Shown here: in pieces, positions 1 through 11,547 of the stretch
Numbering within the stretch: position 1 is the first letter of the stretch
Layout of the letters: each line of letters begins with the position of its first letter
Origin: Desmodesmus armatus
Taxonomy: Eukaryota; Chlorophyta; Chlorophyceae; Sphaeropleales; Scenedesmaceae
Length of the DNA: 64,000 nucleotides
Direction of reading: 5' to 3'
Assembly (NCBI GenBank): GCA_007449985.2
Contig: VIIQ02000669.1
Span: 310,001-374,000 of the forward strand
Program-made: the position numbers and the translations under genes
The notes under the pieces: generated by a model
Database searches by the model: none
What the model was told of the DNA's origin: nothing
What the model saw: the letters and a program-made list of their open reading frames with translations, nothing else

Positions 1-1818
1 TCAGTCACTGCAGGCCCAGTTGTCACTTCCTCTGGCATTGTGCACTCGCAGCTCAACACAACATCCCCGGGCTTGGTGCACAGCTTGGAGCCCTGTGGCT
101 GCCCTCCCCTTGCACGGCAGTTGCTGGCAGGCTAGGCAGGCCCTGGTGCTGCTGAGGGATGTGGTGAGCTTCTTGAGGAAGGCTGAAGCCTTCTGGGTGG
201 GTGTGCTGGGAGGGGTGGCGGGTGCAGGGGGTTGGGCTGCATCCAGGGCTGCAGTAGTCACCTGTAAAGGCAGTGCAGCAGACATCCCTGTAGCCATTGG
301 GGCCGCAGTCAAGTTAGGTCTTCATCATGCAGCACACCCTTGTGCACGCTCTGCATTGCCCATTGGTTGCCCTTGATGGCACCACTGCTGAGCAACAGTA
401 CGCCAGAAAGCAGCCATCCGGTGCTGCGCAGCTTCAAGCAAGCCTCAGCTCTGGCACATGAATGTGCTGGAGCGCGGCCCACAGTTAGAGATCCCTGGTG
501 CCCTAGGTTGGTCCTTTGACGCACCTGACCCGCGCCTGCCACTGTTCCGAGGATGATGTTGACAGCCTTGTCACCAGGAGGTGTTGAGGCACGAGCTGCA
601 GTCGCCAAGGTAGCGCCGGCCTATGTCAAACAACATGGCGTGCTCAGCATCAGCACAAGCAATGCAATGATGATCATAGGCTTGAACTGCAGCCCACCGG
701 GCAGGCACTCATCTGCAAAGTCTATGCTGCAGGCTCAACCCTGCTGCTGGGGTGGCAGCTCTGGGTTCAACGACACCGTTCTTGACACATGCACGCACTG
801 CTGCCAGATGCTCTACCGTGCATGCTGTGCTGCTATGCTGACGCAGGGCCAATTTTCTCGCACATCCGGCGGCTGTCTAGCCCTACAGGGTAGCAGACCC
901 CAAAACTTGCCCAACATTGCATTTTGCGTCAACGTGCGCACCGTGGTTGCCGCTGTGACAGCTGCGCCAACAATGCGATCAACTGGCTTGTCTGATGTTG
1001 ATGCCGCCTGCAGTACACATGAAGCCAACATAAACGTAAGGCAGTACAGTCTACCTGCGGCCCGCTCTCATGAAGCTGCAACTTGGGAATATGCTAGAGG
1101 CTCTCATCAAGCTGCAACTTGAAAATATGCTGCGCCAGCTGCACAAGCAACACTGCAGAGTGCTGTACTGCAGCACTTCTGCATGCATGGCATGTTGTTG
1201 CGGGCAAGGCAAGGAAAGTGCGCATTGTAAGAAAAACACCACACTGCAAACATGTGGGGAAGGATACCTGGGCTGCATCAGTTATGGCTCCAGTCAGTGC
1301 TTCTGCAACCTGCTTGGGCTTGTCCTCAATTGGCCCAGGTGCCGTAATTGCTGTCACCACAGTGCCAAGCGCCTGGTATGGAGCAATGGGACACCGCACA
1401 TGCATAAGGCACAGTGGACCTGTCAAGTGTAGCCATTCACTGAAGCTGAGCTGCTGAGTTGAAAAAGCTATATAGATATATCAGCAGCCGCTGAGTCAGC
1501 CGAGTTGCCTTGTTGTGCAGGTGCTGTGATGCTCGGCATGGCGTGCATGCTGTACGCATTGCAGGCTGTTTCAACAGCATCAGCACACCAGCTGCAGCAA
1601 TGAGCACGTAGCAGCGCTGGTTCCTTACATCCAAGAAGGGATTGCCCTGAGCAGCAGTTGCAGCCTGTGACACACAGCACAGAACAAAGACAGCATTGAG
1701 TCACAGCTGGTTGCAAAAGGCCCCACTCCCCATCATACTGCATGTACGAGTGGCACACATGGCTGCACCTGCAGTTGCTCTACAGTACCTGGAGGTGACG
1801 CCTGCCCAAGGTGGTCAT
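1..1818 (-). CDS. Unrecognised small multi-exon gene with repeated DK-type helical motifs
   Basis: I do not recognise the family. A phase-consistent exon chain can be read: 1818-1789 (MTTLGRRHLQ), 1664-1629 (AATAAQGNPFLD), 1372-1268, 1008-942, 595-525 and 261-1, with GT-AG borders, giving about 189 residues and a TGA exactly at bases 3-1. Four exons each carry a related segment: EDKPKQVAEALTGAITDAAQ, SDKPVDRIVGAAVTAATT, GDKAVNIILGTVAGAG and QKASAFLKKLTTSL. Each is a short Ala/Thr/Pro run, then Asp/Gln-Lys, then an amphipathic helix-like stretch. No signal peptide, membrane segment or catalytic motif is evident. The last exon could instead splice to an exon outside the window, and the start is chosen only because it keeps phase. 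The chain is inferred; the exon-wise repetition is directly visible. Confidence 0.4.
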
Positions 1819-2816
1819 GGCTGGGGTGCTGCTGCCAGCATCAGGCACAACAGCACTGCAAGCTTGTGCCAGCAGCAGAGCGCAGCACACTGCACGGAAC
1901 CACTGCTGTGGACCTGTTGGTGAACAAGTGAGTTGCAAGCAGTGTGGATTTGTGCTGAACAGCACCTGTGCGTGCGCGCAATCGCCCATGCATGGAACAG
2001 CAGTGGAAGCTGACTCATGTCAACTGGACTCGCCCAGGGCGTGGGGGGATGCTACAAGCAACTGCCACGCACCTAGATGCATTTGCTGGTCAGTGTTAGC
2101 TCTTACCTGGACGCTTCATGGCTGCTGCTGGTCGGATACAAGCTTACAACTGCAAGCAGCAGCAGTACTATAATTCTTCCACACCCGAACGAGCGAAGTC
2201 ACTAACGCAAAAGAATGACGAAGCAGGACATGAAGAGCATGATTTGCTGCTCCCTGCTGCAGGTAGTCGGTTTGATTATGCAGGCGCACGTTGCGACGGG
2301 CTGAACGTCGGTTGCCGAACGGTTGATCAATTCTCGGCTATTCGCAACTTTCGCCCACATTGTTGTTCCTTGTCTTGCGCGGGATGTGATGTGATGTTAC
2401 GGACCCGACCTGTGAAGCGTGCTCAGGAAAGCCGACTGCAAGCAAACGAGGCAGCAATCATGACGCTGCAAAAACTGCCCAGTATGGTACACCCACAACA
2501 GAACAAGCCCCAACACAACAATGGTGTGCAGCATATACCAACACAAAGGATGTATGGCACAAGCCTGGCAATGGCCCAAGGCCGTTGTACAACAGCAACC
2601 ACAACTATCGAACGGGAATGCCTCAAGCAGACTGCAGCTGGCCAACGCAGTACACCTGCCACAGGCCTGCACCTTGCCTTGCAGCTGTTGCAGCGCCTGG
2701 GGCACACATCCCTTATGCAAGCCTACAATCAGCTCAAGACGCAGCTCACAAGAGCTGCTTCGCCATCATCAAGACCCCTGCAACGGTAACATTGCTGCTG
2801 ACCTGCTAGTACCCTA
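1819..2816. other. Stretch with no supported gene
   Basis: About 1 kb between the first gene and the end of the thioredoxin-like gene. The longest open frame is 2118-2789 on the plus strand (223 codons), but its product has no recognisable motif and its Gln/Ala/Thr-rich composition is what CAG-rich DNA produces by chance. It also abuts the converging 3' end of the minus-strand gene to its right. It may hold the promoter of the leftmost gene. Confidence 0.3.
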
Positions 2817-5490
2817 TCAAGTGAAGTGGTGCTCAGCGCCTGACATTGGCGCCCCGCCTGCGGGGCACCGCTCCTGCAGGCTTGGGTGGAGGAGGGGGTG
2901 CAATGCCATACTCGGACTGGACCTGCACAACACACCGAGCGCGGCAATGCAGCAGGTGTGTCAGCAAACAATCACAAAGGAAACAAAGGCTACGGCCCTG
3001 CGAAAGCTCACCCCAGATTCATTGTTGCTGTCATTGTTGCTGTCAGTGTTGCAGCCAATGTCAGCACACCCACCTGCAGGATCTTTCCGATCAGGTCACC
3101 ACGGCTGCTGCCCACATGGCGTGCGACTTCCTTGCCGTTGCGCATGAAGATGAATGTAGGCACCTCCACCACGTTGAAGGCCCTGGCCACCTGCTCAGTC
3201 TGGGGACTCTCGTCAGCCATCAGCCTGCATGGCCAAGGCAACAGCAACAAGGGGAATGTGATCACAAAGGTGGAGTGTGACCACAGAAATAGAGTGTGAC
3301 CACAAAGGTGGAGTGTGACCAGAAAGGTGGAGTGTGACCAAGAAAACTTGAGCCACGTGCTGTCGTGTGCATGCGGTGGGCTGCTGATGCCGCTAGCCTG
3401 GGGTGGATAAGGAAAGCGCCGGCCCTGCGCTGTCCCTGCGCTGTCATGTACCCAATGCGCTGTGCGCTGATCCCCGGCTAAGAATCATTGTGGCACAGAC
3501 CTGTGTGCAAGGCAGTGCGGCTGGTGTACACACCAAGTGCACGGCAGAACACTACAACTGCAAACACAGGACAACAGGCGCGCCACATGTCCGGCAGCTT
3601 TTCCCCACCTGCCAAAGGCCGCAAAGCCCTTGAAGCTGCGGGCCAGCGCCAGCACAGCAGGGAAGATGTGTATGCAGGGCGCTGCGTTGCCGACTGACAC
3701 GTCAATGACGGTCACTACTGAGTCATCCTGCTGGCCAACAAACTTGTCCAAGTCGGCCTGGCTGTGCAGCTCGGTGACATAGTCACTGGCGTGGACGCCA
3801 CCAGCAGCACTGCAGCACATAAACAGCAGTGAGGCCGGCAGCAGCACAAGCACCTTGGGCCTCAGCATTTGGGTTTGTGATGGGGCTTTTGAGTTCAGCC
3901 CCTGTACATGTGTCCACCACCTGCACGCGTGTCCACAGCTCGTCTGCCACAGCTGCATTGCTGCACCAAGCCTCAAACTGCCAGCTGGACCGCACCCGCC
4001 TGCACCATGCTCAGGTTGAACAGTGTCAGTCGATCGTCACCACGTGACCTGGCTCATCTGGTACCCGCAACACTTCCACACCCTGATCCTGGCACCGTCT
4101 TGCCTTACCTGTCTCCAAAGTACAGCACACCCTCGCCCATGTTCTGCTCCAGCTGGTTGACGCCCCTGTGCTCCCACAGCAGCTTGCCTTCCCGCCAAAA
4201 CTGGACTGTGGGGAGCACCTCAATGCCCAGGATGTCCAGCACAGGCACAACATCAGGGTCGTCGGCCTGCAGGCACACAAGGGGTGACCAGCCATGCAGC
4301 AAGCCACTACCATGTGCAATGTGCTGGAGGTCCGACTAGGCTAGCAGCTGGACAAGACGCATGGTGGAAAGTTTGCGCAGCACACCCAATGAGAAAAAAA
4401 GGGGTGAGTGTTCCAGGTAGCCTGCACACCCCTGAAAGGTCCCTGATAAGGTCCCTACATCCTTATCTTCACATCTTAAATGTCTTGTTCAGGAAAAAGG
4501 CACTTGGTTCAAAACAAGGGCAGCAGACAACACAACTTGAACCATCGTTAGAGGTTTGAACTCTCGTTGGAGGTTAGCACCAGCCTGCATGGCATGCGCG
4601 CAGGACGCAGCCCTCACCAAGGCCATGGCTGGGCTGTGGGACTCACGTTTATTGCAAAGAAGCGCACATCCTTGCACTCACGCGCAATGCGCGAAAATGT
4701 GTGCTTTATGTTGTGGCAAGGCGCCAGTGCTGCTGCCTGGTCCTGCTTCCACTGCAGCTCAGCTTCCTCTTCAAGGCCTGTCTGGCACACGCGCTCTGAC
4801 TCAACCTGCATGATACAGAAAGCAAGTGCAGCATAGGGTGCATATGAGCTGCCAAACATGTAGGTTGTTGCAGAAGGCTCCTGTAACAGACGTCACCCAG
4901 CAGACTGAAGACTGCACCGCTGCTGCGCTCATCAGCAGTTGCAGGTCCCACAGGCAACCACCCTTTGTTGGTGTTTCAGCTACTCAAGCAAGCGCCACAT
5001 TTCAGAATGTCAAACGCCCACTTACCTCCACCACAACGAGGTCACTGCCAGCTCCCTGTGTTGCCTGGTCCCAGTCGTCCAGGTCAGAGACGTGCACTAC
5101 CCGCTCCTCCACCTGCTGCGACTCACGCAACCGACGCTCCTGAGCCTGCTCAGGTGTCTCTCCGGGCCTCAAAGACACTCGTGTGATTACGGCAGAACGT
5201 TTGAAGGTTGCCTGACGTGCTACCGGGATGACCTCACGAGACTGATAACCTGCACCTGCAGATCACCAATGCAACCGTATGAGGATCTCTGCAATCCAAG
5301 AAACCTTGGTCGGAGCCAAATACACTACCACCATAGCTACTATCTTACCGATGCGCTTGCTGCCTCCCGCGTTGGCTGGGCAGCTCTGGACAGTGTGTCG
5401 GGACCTGGCTTGCTGCTGACTTCTCGCTGTCAGGCCGCACAGGGCGCTGCTGCCTGAGCTTAACAACATTGTCTCGAGAACAGATAACAA
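2817..5490 (-). CDS. Tandem thioredoxin-fold protein, chloroplast CDSP32-like
   Basis: Seven exons join in phase: 5490-5349, 5249-5026, 4805-4647, 4266-4109, 3809-3609, 3224-3074 and 2873-2817, coding 363 residues. The first exon (MLSVLETMLLSSGSSALCGL..., rich in Ser, Ala and Arg, no early acidic run) looks like a plastid transit peptide. Domain 1 runs from VVHVSDLDDWDQ through LVVVE, APCHNIKHTF and VLPTVQFWREGKLLWEHRG to EGVLYFGD. Domain 2 runs from YVTELHSQADLDKFV through NAAPCIHIFPAVLALARSF and VVEVPTFIFMRNGKEVARHV to GSSRGDLIGKILQ. The cis-Pro loops (VLPT, EVPT) and the two-domain plan match CDSP32, a stromal thioredoxin-like stress protein. In both domains the active site keeps only the second cysteine (xxPC), and domain 1 has about 25 extra residues before it. 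The final short exon (ERCPAGGAPMSGAEHHFT) is the least certain part. Confidence 0.8.
3258..3341. repeat. 19-bp tandem repeat in an intron
   Basis: Four copies of a 19-bp unit (gtgaccacaaaggtggagt and variants) plus a partial fifth, lying in the intron between exons 5 and 6 of the thioredoxin-like gene. Copies differ at one to four positions. Confidence 0.8.
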
Positions 5491-6626
5491 ACAACGGCAC
5501 CACTAAAAGACCCCACTACGAGGTACGTCTCGTGCGCTGTAGGACTGTGATGCAGTATGATGAATGGGTGAATAGTGCCCAAGCACAAGCTACAGGACGT
5601 GTGAACGTAGAAACAGGAAGCTAGGCCATATTGGCAACGTGATCTAGTGTGCGTTCTCGGAAGTAACTCCTTTTGAACTGCGACAGCCTGTCAAATGGGT
5701 CATGTCAAGAGTCGAACCTCAACTGTACAGGCTGTGCTGCAGGGGACCGCAGCTCCAGCTGATTCTTTCATGATGGATGAAAATGCAGGCAGCAGCAAGC
5801 CGATCCAGGGATAGCAGCAGGCCGTCAGTGCATCACACCACATCTTGCGGGTGTCAGGGCATCTCGGTCCACAGCACAGTAGTTGTTGGGGCGCAACACT
5901 TGCTGCGGCGATCACTCAAGGTGCATTGCATCAGGCTGTTGCAAGTCATTCAGGGTCTAGGGGAGCCTAAACCCTGTCCATCTTACATCCAAGCTGCTTG
6001 CCCGGCACTCATGCAGCAGCAACACCACCACCACCACCAGTGCAGATGCTGATCTTATCTGATAATCAAGGCTGGTGCAGAATTCCTGAAAGTCCATTCA
6101 CCTTGGCACCAATATTTGTTTGGACATCAAAGACTTGACGGCGCGCAAGGCCTGCGGCCTCATGCATCAGCAGCGCACGCATATCGCTATCACAAAACCT
6201 AACCATCACCACACCGTAGGACTGTGGCAGTCCCACCCAATACGTCCACCAGGCAACACAGTGCAGCACCTGGTGCACAGGCTGTGGCTGACACAAACCC
6301 CCACAGGCTATGATGTTGTTTGGCCTGCCTGAACAAGCTTCTAACCAGCCACTCCCCAAGGCACAGTAAGCGTGTGCGCTGCCATCCTGCCCCTGCAATC
6401 CTGTCTGTGACTAGGCCTGTAATCAGCAGTGACCAACTATTCATAAGCCCACCACTGAACACACCCACCATGAAGCTGCTACTGTGGCCCAGAGATAGGA
6501 CCTGTGCCAACTGCCTCCCAGGCCCGTCCCACAAACCCTTCAGATAAAAACATGCTCCACAGCAGCAGGCGTGCATGACCCATCCTCTGCATCAAGAATC
6601 CTCAGGCAACCAGACTGTCTCACGGG
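5491..6626 (-). other. Intergenic stretch with two gene-like minus-strand segments
   Basis: This 1.1-kb stretch separates two minus-strand genes and must include the promoter of the thioredoxin-like gene near 5500-5700. Two minus-strand segments look coding: about 6576-6415, with a hydrophobic run FMVGVFSGGLMNSWSLLITG, and about 6286-6103, reading VLHCVAWWTYWVGLPQSYG then MRALLMHEAAGLARRQVFD, with plausible AG and GT borders. I recognise neither and could not join them into a complete frame. They may be exons of a small membrane protein or fortuitous. A CAC triplet run (His codons) lies near 6022-6040. Confidence 0.25.
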
Positions 6627-9600
6627 CTAAGCAGCGCCATGTGCTGGTTGTCCCAAGGTCTGGCCCCAAGCCCGCACTGCCTGCACGAAGCCCTTGGGCA
6701 AGTTGTCAGCCAGGCTGCAGCAGCTGCTGAAGGGCACCAGCTCATAGCCAGCCTGCACCTCTGGCTTCCAGCTGCTGAGCTCTGCCACCTTGGTGAGTGT
6801 GTATGCTGCTGCCTGCATCAACGGCACCTGGGTCAGCAGATAGGCGGCAAGGCCCTGCTGCAACTCTGATAGGAGTAGGTGGGATTCAACGGCAGCAGCA
6901 GCAGCAGGGCAGAGCGACGGCAGATGAAGCACGCCGAATCTCTGCGATCAAAAGATCTTGCTAGCAACAACTCGACAGTACACACCAAGGGTGCAAGTAC
7001 GATGGTGCAAAACTGTCGCCAAGCAGCTCACAACACACAAAAAGAAGTGGACAACACAGCAAGCAGCAGCTTGCGCCCTGTTTGCACCCCCGCACTGCAC
7101 ACACCCCTCACCTGCCATCCTGAGTAGCCTGCCAGGCTGACTCTGCAGCTCCCCCAGCAGTTGCCGGGCCCTGGTGGGCAGGTCTGACAGGTCTGCTGCA
7201 TACTGCTCCACCACAGCACCGGGTGCCATCACATGCTCAAAGAAGGCTGTCAGGTTGGAGGCCTGCTTCAGCACCGGTGTGTTGAAGTGAGCCAGTAGGC
7301 GGTAGCGGTCACTCCAGGCGTTGCCGTCGATGTCTAGCAGGAGAGCGTAGCGGTTGAATGCTTCAAGGGGCAGCTCAGGTCCTGCACAGGGAGGGCAGGC
7401 AACACATATTATTGTCCTGCACAAAGAAGGCAGGCAATACATGTCACACAAAGTTAAGCATACAAGCATACCAGTGTGCTGGCTGCGCTGAGCTGGCTGC
7501 TCATGTGGAGGCATACTATGACGCCGGCTGTGTGACATGGCTGCAGATCACAGCTGCCTGCCAAGTCTGGCAAGACGCTTGTTGCAGGGTTCACACACGG
7601 CCATGCACCGCACAAGCAACAGCTGCTACTGTCTGTGCCTGGCAAACACACAGCATGGTGCATGGAGCCAACCGTTACCACCGTTGCCCAGGCGGCCTGC
7701 CTTCCACACCCACCTGGAGGCATGAGCTCCCCAATGCAATTCCCTGAAAAGGCCTGCTGGGGAAAGCCTGTATAGTGTGCATCAATCGCATCTGGGAACC
7801 AGCGCCCAAACATGTGCAGCCGCGTGCGCACCACATCCAGGACGTTGGTTTCATCCATCAAGGCAACACGGCTGTCAGTGTTGCTGCCACGCCACACAGC
7901 ACGCTGCAGCCGCTGTTGTGGGGGCTGCAGGGGGTAGCGCGCCTGCAAGAAAGGGCACATGAAGGCAGCGCAAGAGCAGCCACTCACTGTGTCTAGTGCA
8001 ACGGGCTTATTACCACATCTATGCAACCAAGGACGCCTTTATCTACGCCCTTGCTGAATTGCCATCTGCGCCGCTGTATGTTGCGACATGTTGAGCCACA
8101 ACCACATCCAGGCTTCACCATCACACCTGCAGCATCCTTTCCCACCTGCAAACACTCAGCCAGCACCGCAAACTGCTCTAGCCCCAGGGCCTCCTTCCAC
8201 ATGTGCATGGGTATGGTGAAGCCTGCCTGCTCGTTGCTGCGGTTGATGTTAGACTGCACTAGGGGCAGACCAGCAGGGCAGCCGTCCCCCAGATGCAGCA
8301 GGAAGTCCACATCAGGTACCTAAAAAAGCAGGCAGTGACATGGGAGCAGCGGGCTCAGATTGTGGCAGATTGGACGCACCCTTTGGACCATTTCTGAGGG
8401 TCAAAAGGGATCGCATCGGTTGACTCAAGCATCATGTCTTGCACTGCAATTGATCGTGTCCTTCATGGTGTATGTGGCAGTCAAGTAAATCTGTTCTAGT
8501 GAAGGCAGTACAATCACAGCAGGCACACTACTAATCTGAAACTGGCACTGGGATGTACAGTGTGAGTGTACAGACGAGAGTGCAGACATGCAGACAAAAC
8601 TCCCCTGCACTCCGCCTAACTTGTACATGTACAAAGCTCCGCTACACTCAGCTTACCTTGTACATGTACAGTGCTGCCAGCAGCAAGCCTTCCACCATGG
8701 CGGCCTCCTTCTCTGCACCCAGCAGGTCACGCCGCCTGCAGCATGCCGCATGGTGACCACAGCACATGTTGCAAAACCCAGCACACTTTAACCTGGTATG
8801 CCTCAAACAGTAATTTTATTCACAGCACCTTGCACACCTTCCCCAGCCCTGCGCTCCTGGCAGTACACTGCTAGTACTGTAGGCAGTAGCTGGGGTGGGT
8901 TGGCTGGCTCAGAGCGGTCCCCTAGCAGTAGCTGAGGGGTCACAGTTGACTAATTTCGACTTTTTGACTTTGTTAGGGGCAGCCTCCAGGGCCTGTGCGG
9001 CAAACATTGGAATGAGTCAGGGTCACCCATTTCCCCGCTGGCGTGCTTGATCGCCGTAAGGGCCCTTGCTCTTTATACTTTACTGTTGAAATATATTCGC
9101 CGTTCTGGCCCCTGTAAGCAAGCACAGGGTGCCGGCTGTCGTGGCAGAAGATCAAACACGCCCTTGTTCACGTTGCATCAATTAAGGAACTGCGGTTGCC
9201 TTTCAGCTCGTTTATTGGACCCCAGCTGAGCCGGCTGCTGTCAATAGCACAGCACGCAATCAGCAAGCAGGTGCAGCCTTGCGCGCACTTGTAAACAAGC
9301 TGTAAAATCAACAAATGCATCTTTAAGACAGAATCAATCACGTTTGGCAAACGGGGCGAATGCTGGATCTCATGTCTTTCCGAACCCAATACATGCCTCC
9401 GATGGCTCAAGAAAGGCGTTCTGTAGCATATTCAAACATAACGCATGTTCTTTGGCTTTGCTTAGGCGCTGCCTGGACCGCTAGGCTCTTTGAGGCTCTA
9501 CTGCTGTTGATCAGTCATCCGAACTTCAGCTGCCTCAACTGCGCTGGGCAAGCGTTCGCAAGCAAAGCAGGTTGTGCGCACATGTAACTTATGTAGTTTT

Positions 9601-11183
9601 CGAGCGCATACTGCATGCTCACGTTGACCGGCACAATTCCACTCTGCCTCTGGGCTGATGAGGTGGGCCGCAGATGGTCTCATTTAAATCAACGTAGCTT
9701 ATTGGTTGCCTTTCCGCAAGAGCTGCTCTGCAGGAGCGAGTCTCCTGGTTAGACTTGCACACTACTGCTTGCCATCACCTGCTGCTGTCATGCCCCCGTA
9801 TGACGACGAGTGGGGAAGGATGGCAGGTACAGCTCAAACACCAACAACATAAACAACAATTTGTTGCGTGCTTAGCTTCAACGGTATCAACTTCAGTGAA
9901 CGAAGTCAAAAATTACGTAATGTGGGACCCCCAGTGCCAGAACAGTTCCGATGAAAGCACGTAGCCGGGCACAGGGGATGTGCCTTGACCTAAACAAAAC
10001 GCCCCTGTAGTGGCTTGGGCTGCATTGCCCCAGACGCCCACTTATCAGTCAAAAACATGCTTGAGGCATACCAGGTTAAACACTCAACGACGCCACCCTG
10101 CTGGTGTTTGACTTCCTGTTCAACACTACCACCCTGCTGCTGATGATGATTCATACGCAGCTGGCCAGCTTGCTGTGGAGAGGTGCGGAGCGTGTGGCAT
10201 GCCACCAGCACCTGCAACTGCTGCCTGCAGTGCTGTCATCAACTGCAGTCAGCTCCCATTGTGCCTTACCTGCGTGCGCTGTCAGTGTACAGCTGGCCCC
10301 CCAGCACCTTGTATCTCAGCACAAAGGTGCAGTGCTGGCAAGCCACACCCTGCACAGGCTTGTCCCGCAGGATGAAGGGCACTGAGTCAAACAGCTGCCT
10401 GCTGATGCGGCCTGACCATTGCCATGCAGCACGTGGCACATTGCCAGGGAGTGCCTGCAGGGCAGAAGCAGCAGCCAGACAGTGCCAAGTCTCAGGATGT
10501 GTGCGCCCTGGGTCTTGTTGAGAAGTAACCTGCGAAGTGTGATGACATTGTCGGGCAACTAGAAGGGTAACACTGTAGTACAGGACATGTGCAAGTACTG
10601 TACACCTCCAGCGCAGCAGTGTCACCCTGCTAGTGTCTACCAAACTGCCCTTCGCCCTATTCTCAACAGGTATTGACAGGCCTGTGCGCTGCAGGGGCTA
10701 GCTTACCATGGGGGGCTGCCTGGTGGGATGGTACAGTGGAGAATAGGACTCGGGGTGAGCGCTGGCCAGCTGCCAGCATGTTTTGTTTGAAACGCGGAAC
10801 CGTGTTCTCGCCAGCAGGGGGACTGTTGGCATGCTATAGTTGACAGCTAGCTCCCAGTAGCCGCCTGGAACGCCGTATGGTGACTGGACGCGACCCTTGA
10901 AAGTGCCCTGCAGGTGCTGCAACCTCTGTGGCAACGTGCTGCTGCTGTTGGCTGCGTGTGTGTGGACGCTGAACACCATCCACGAGCACGAGACGAACAA
11001 CAGGAGCGTGAACAGCATCTGCAGCTGCTTTGTGACCTTAGCGTGCCTTGGTTGTGACACCACCCTGTGCTGAGGCCTCCTAGGTGCATGGAACAGCGCG
11101 ACATGATGCTGGGTCATACAGTGAACAAGTACATCGCTGTCAAGCACCCGTGGAGTGTGCTGCCCTGCTTCTGGTCTTTGCAA
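6627..11183 (-). CDS. Glycosyltransferase family 90 (CAP10-like) type II membrane protein
   Basis: Exons read in phase: 11183-10707, 10529-10270, 8735-8657, 8319-8146, 7942-7714 and 7381-7112, then a last exon to the stop at 6627. The N-terminal exon holds one membrane helix (LQMLFTLLLFVSCSWMVFSV), as in type II Golgi/ER transferases. The catalytic part has CAP10/GT90 hallmarks: VPDVDFLLHLGDG, VWRGSNTDSR, RLHMFGRWFPDAIDAHYTGF, YALLLDIDGNAWSDRYRLLAHFNTPVLKQ, then FFEHVMAPGAVVEQYAADLSDLP. Family members transfer glucose or xylose from UDP-sugars onto proteins or polysaccharides; the substrate here is unknown. Several ATGs precede the membrane helix, so the start is uncertain. The final splice is also uncertain: the usual donor at 7111 puts the last exon out of frame, whereas a donor 7 or 11 bases further on restores an open frame ending ...GQTLGQPAHGAA. 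The intron between exons 2 and 3 (about 1.5 kb) houses a transposon. Confidence 0.8.
8787..10080. mobile_element. Non-autonomous TIR transposon in the GT90 gene intron
   Basis: A perfect 20-bp terminal inverted repeat bounds the element: tttaacctggtatgcctcaa at 8787-8806 and its reverse complement at 10061-10080. The element is 1294 bp and is flanked by a 3-bp direct repeat CAC (8784-8786 and 10081-10083). The interior is less CAG-rich than its surroundings and I see no transposase-like frame in it, so it is presumably mobilised in trans. A 3-bp target duplication would suit Harbinger- or CACTA-type elements, but the termini match neither classical motif, so the superfamily is left open. Confidence 0.7.
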
Positions 11184-11547
11184 GTTCTTCCACTGCTTGC
11201 TGCTGCCGCTGCAAGTGTTGGTGAAGTGCAGATCTGCAGATCAGTTCGGTTGGTTTTCAAACGTTTTTGTTTGAATGCCGAGACAATTTGTACATTGGAT
11301 GCTATCAATTTTCTTTCATGCAGTTGGACTGTTTGTGGTTTTGACTGTGGCAGCAAATCCAGACCAACATCAGCAGCAGCTGCAGCAGCAGCAGCAACCG
11401 CACTGACTGAGTGATGTGTCATGTGTGATGACGGGTTTGACATCAAGTCTGAACATTTGTTCTCTTCGCTCAATTTCAGAGCTTCACCACACCCTCATCA
11501 GACCTCAGCCCTCACTGCTGCTGCCGCCGCTGCTGCTGCAACCAGCC
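11184..11547. promoter_or_regulatory. Divergent intergenic region (GT90 / methyltransferase)
   Basis: This 364-bp gap separates the start of the minus-strand glycosyltransferase from the most likely start of the plus-strand methyltransferase, so it presumably carries both promoters. It contains a CAG run (about 11370-11398). No TATA-like element stands out. The methyltransferase frame is open upstream to an ATG at 11416, so part of it could be coding. Confidence 0.4.

Noticed and set aside
2118..2789. 223-codon plus-strand open frame
   Set aside because: No motif, composition set by CAG triplets, no splice partners, and it runs against the converging thioredoxin-like gene.
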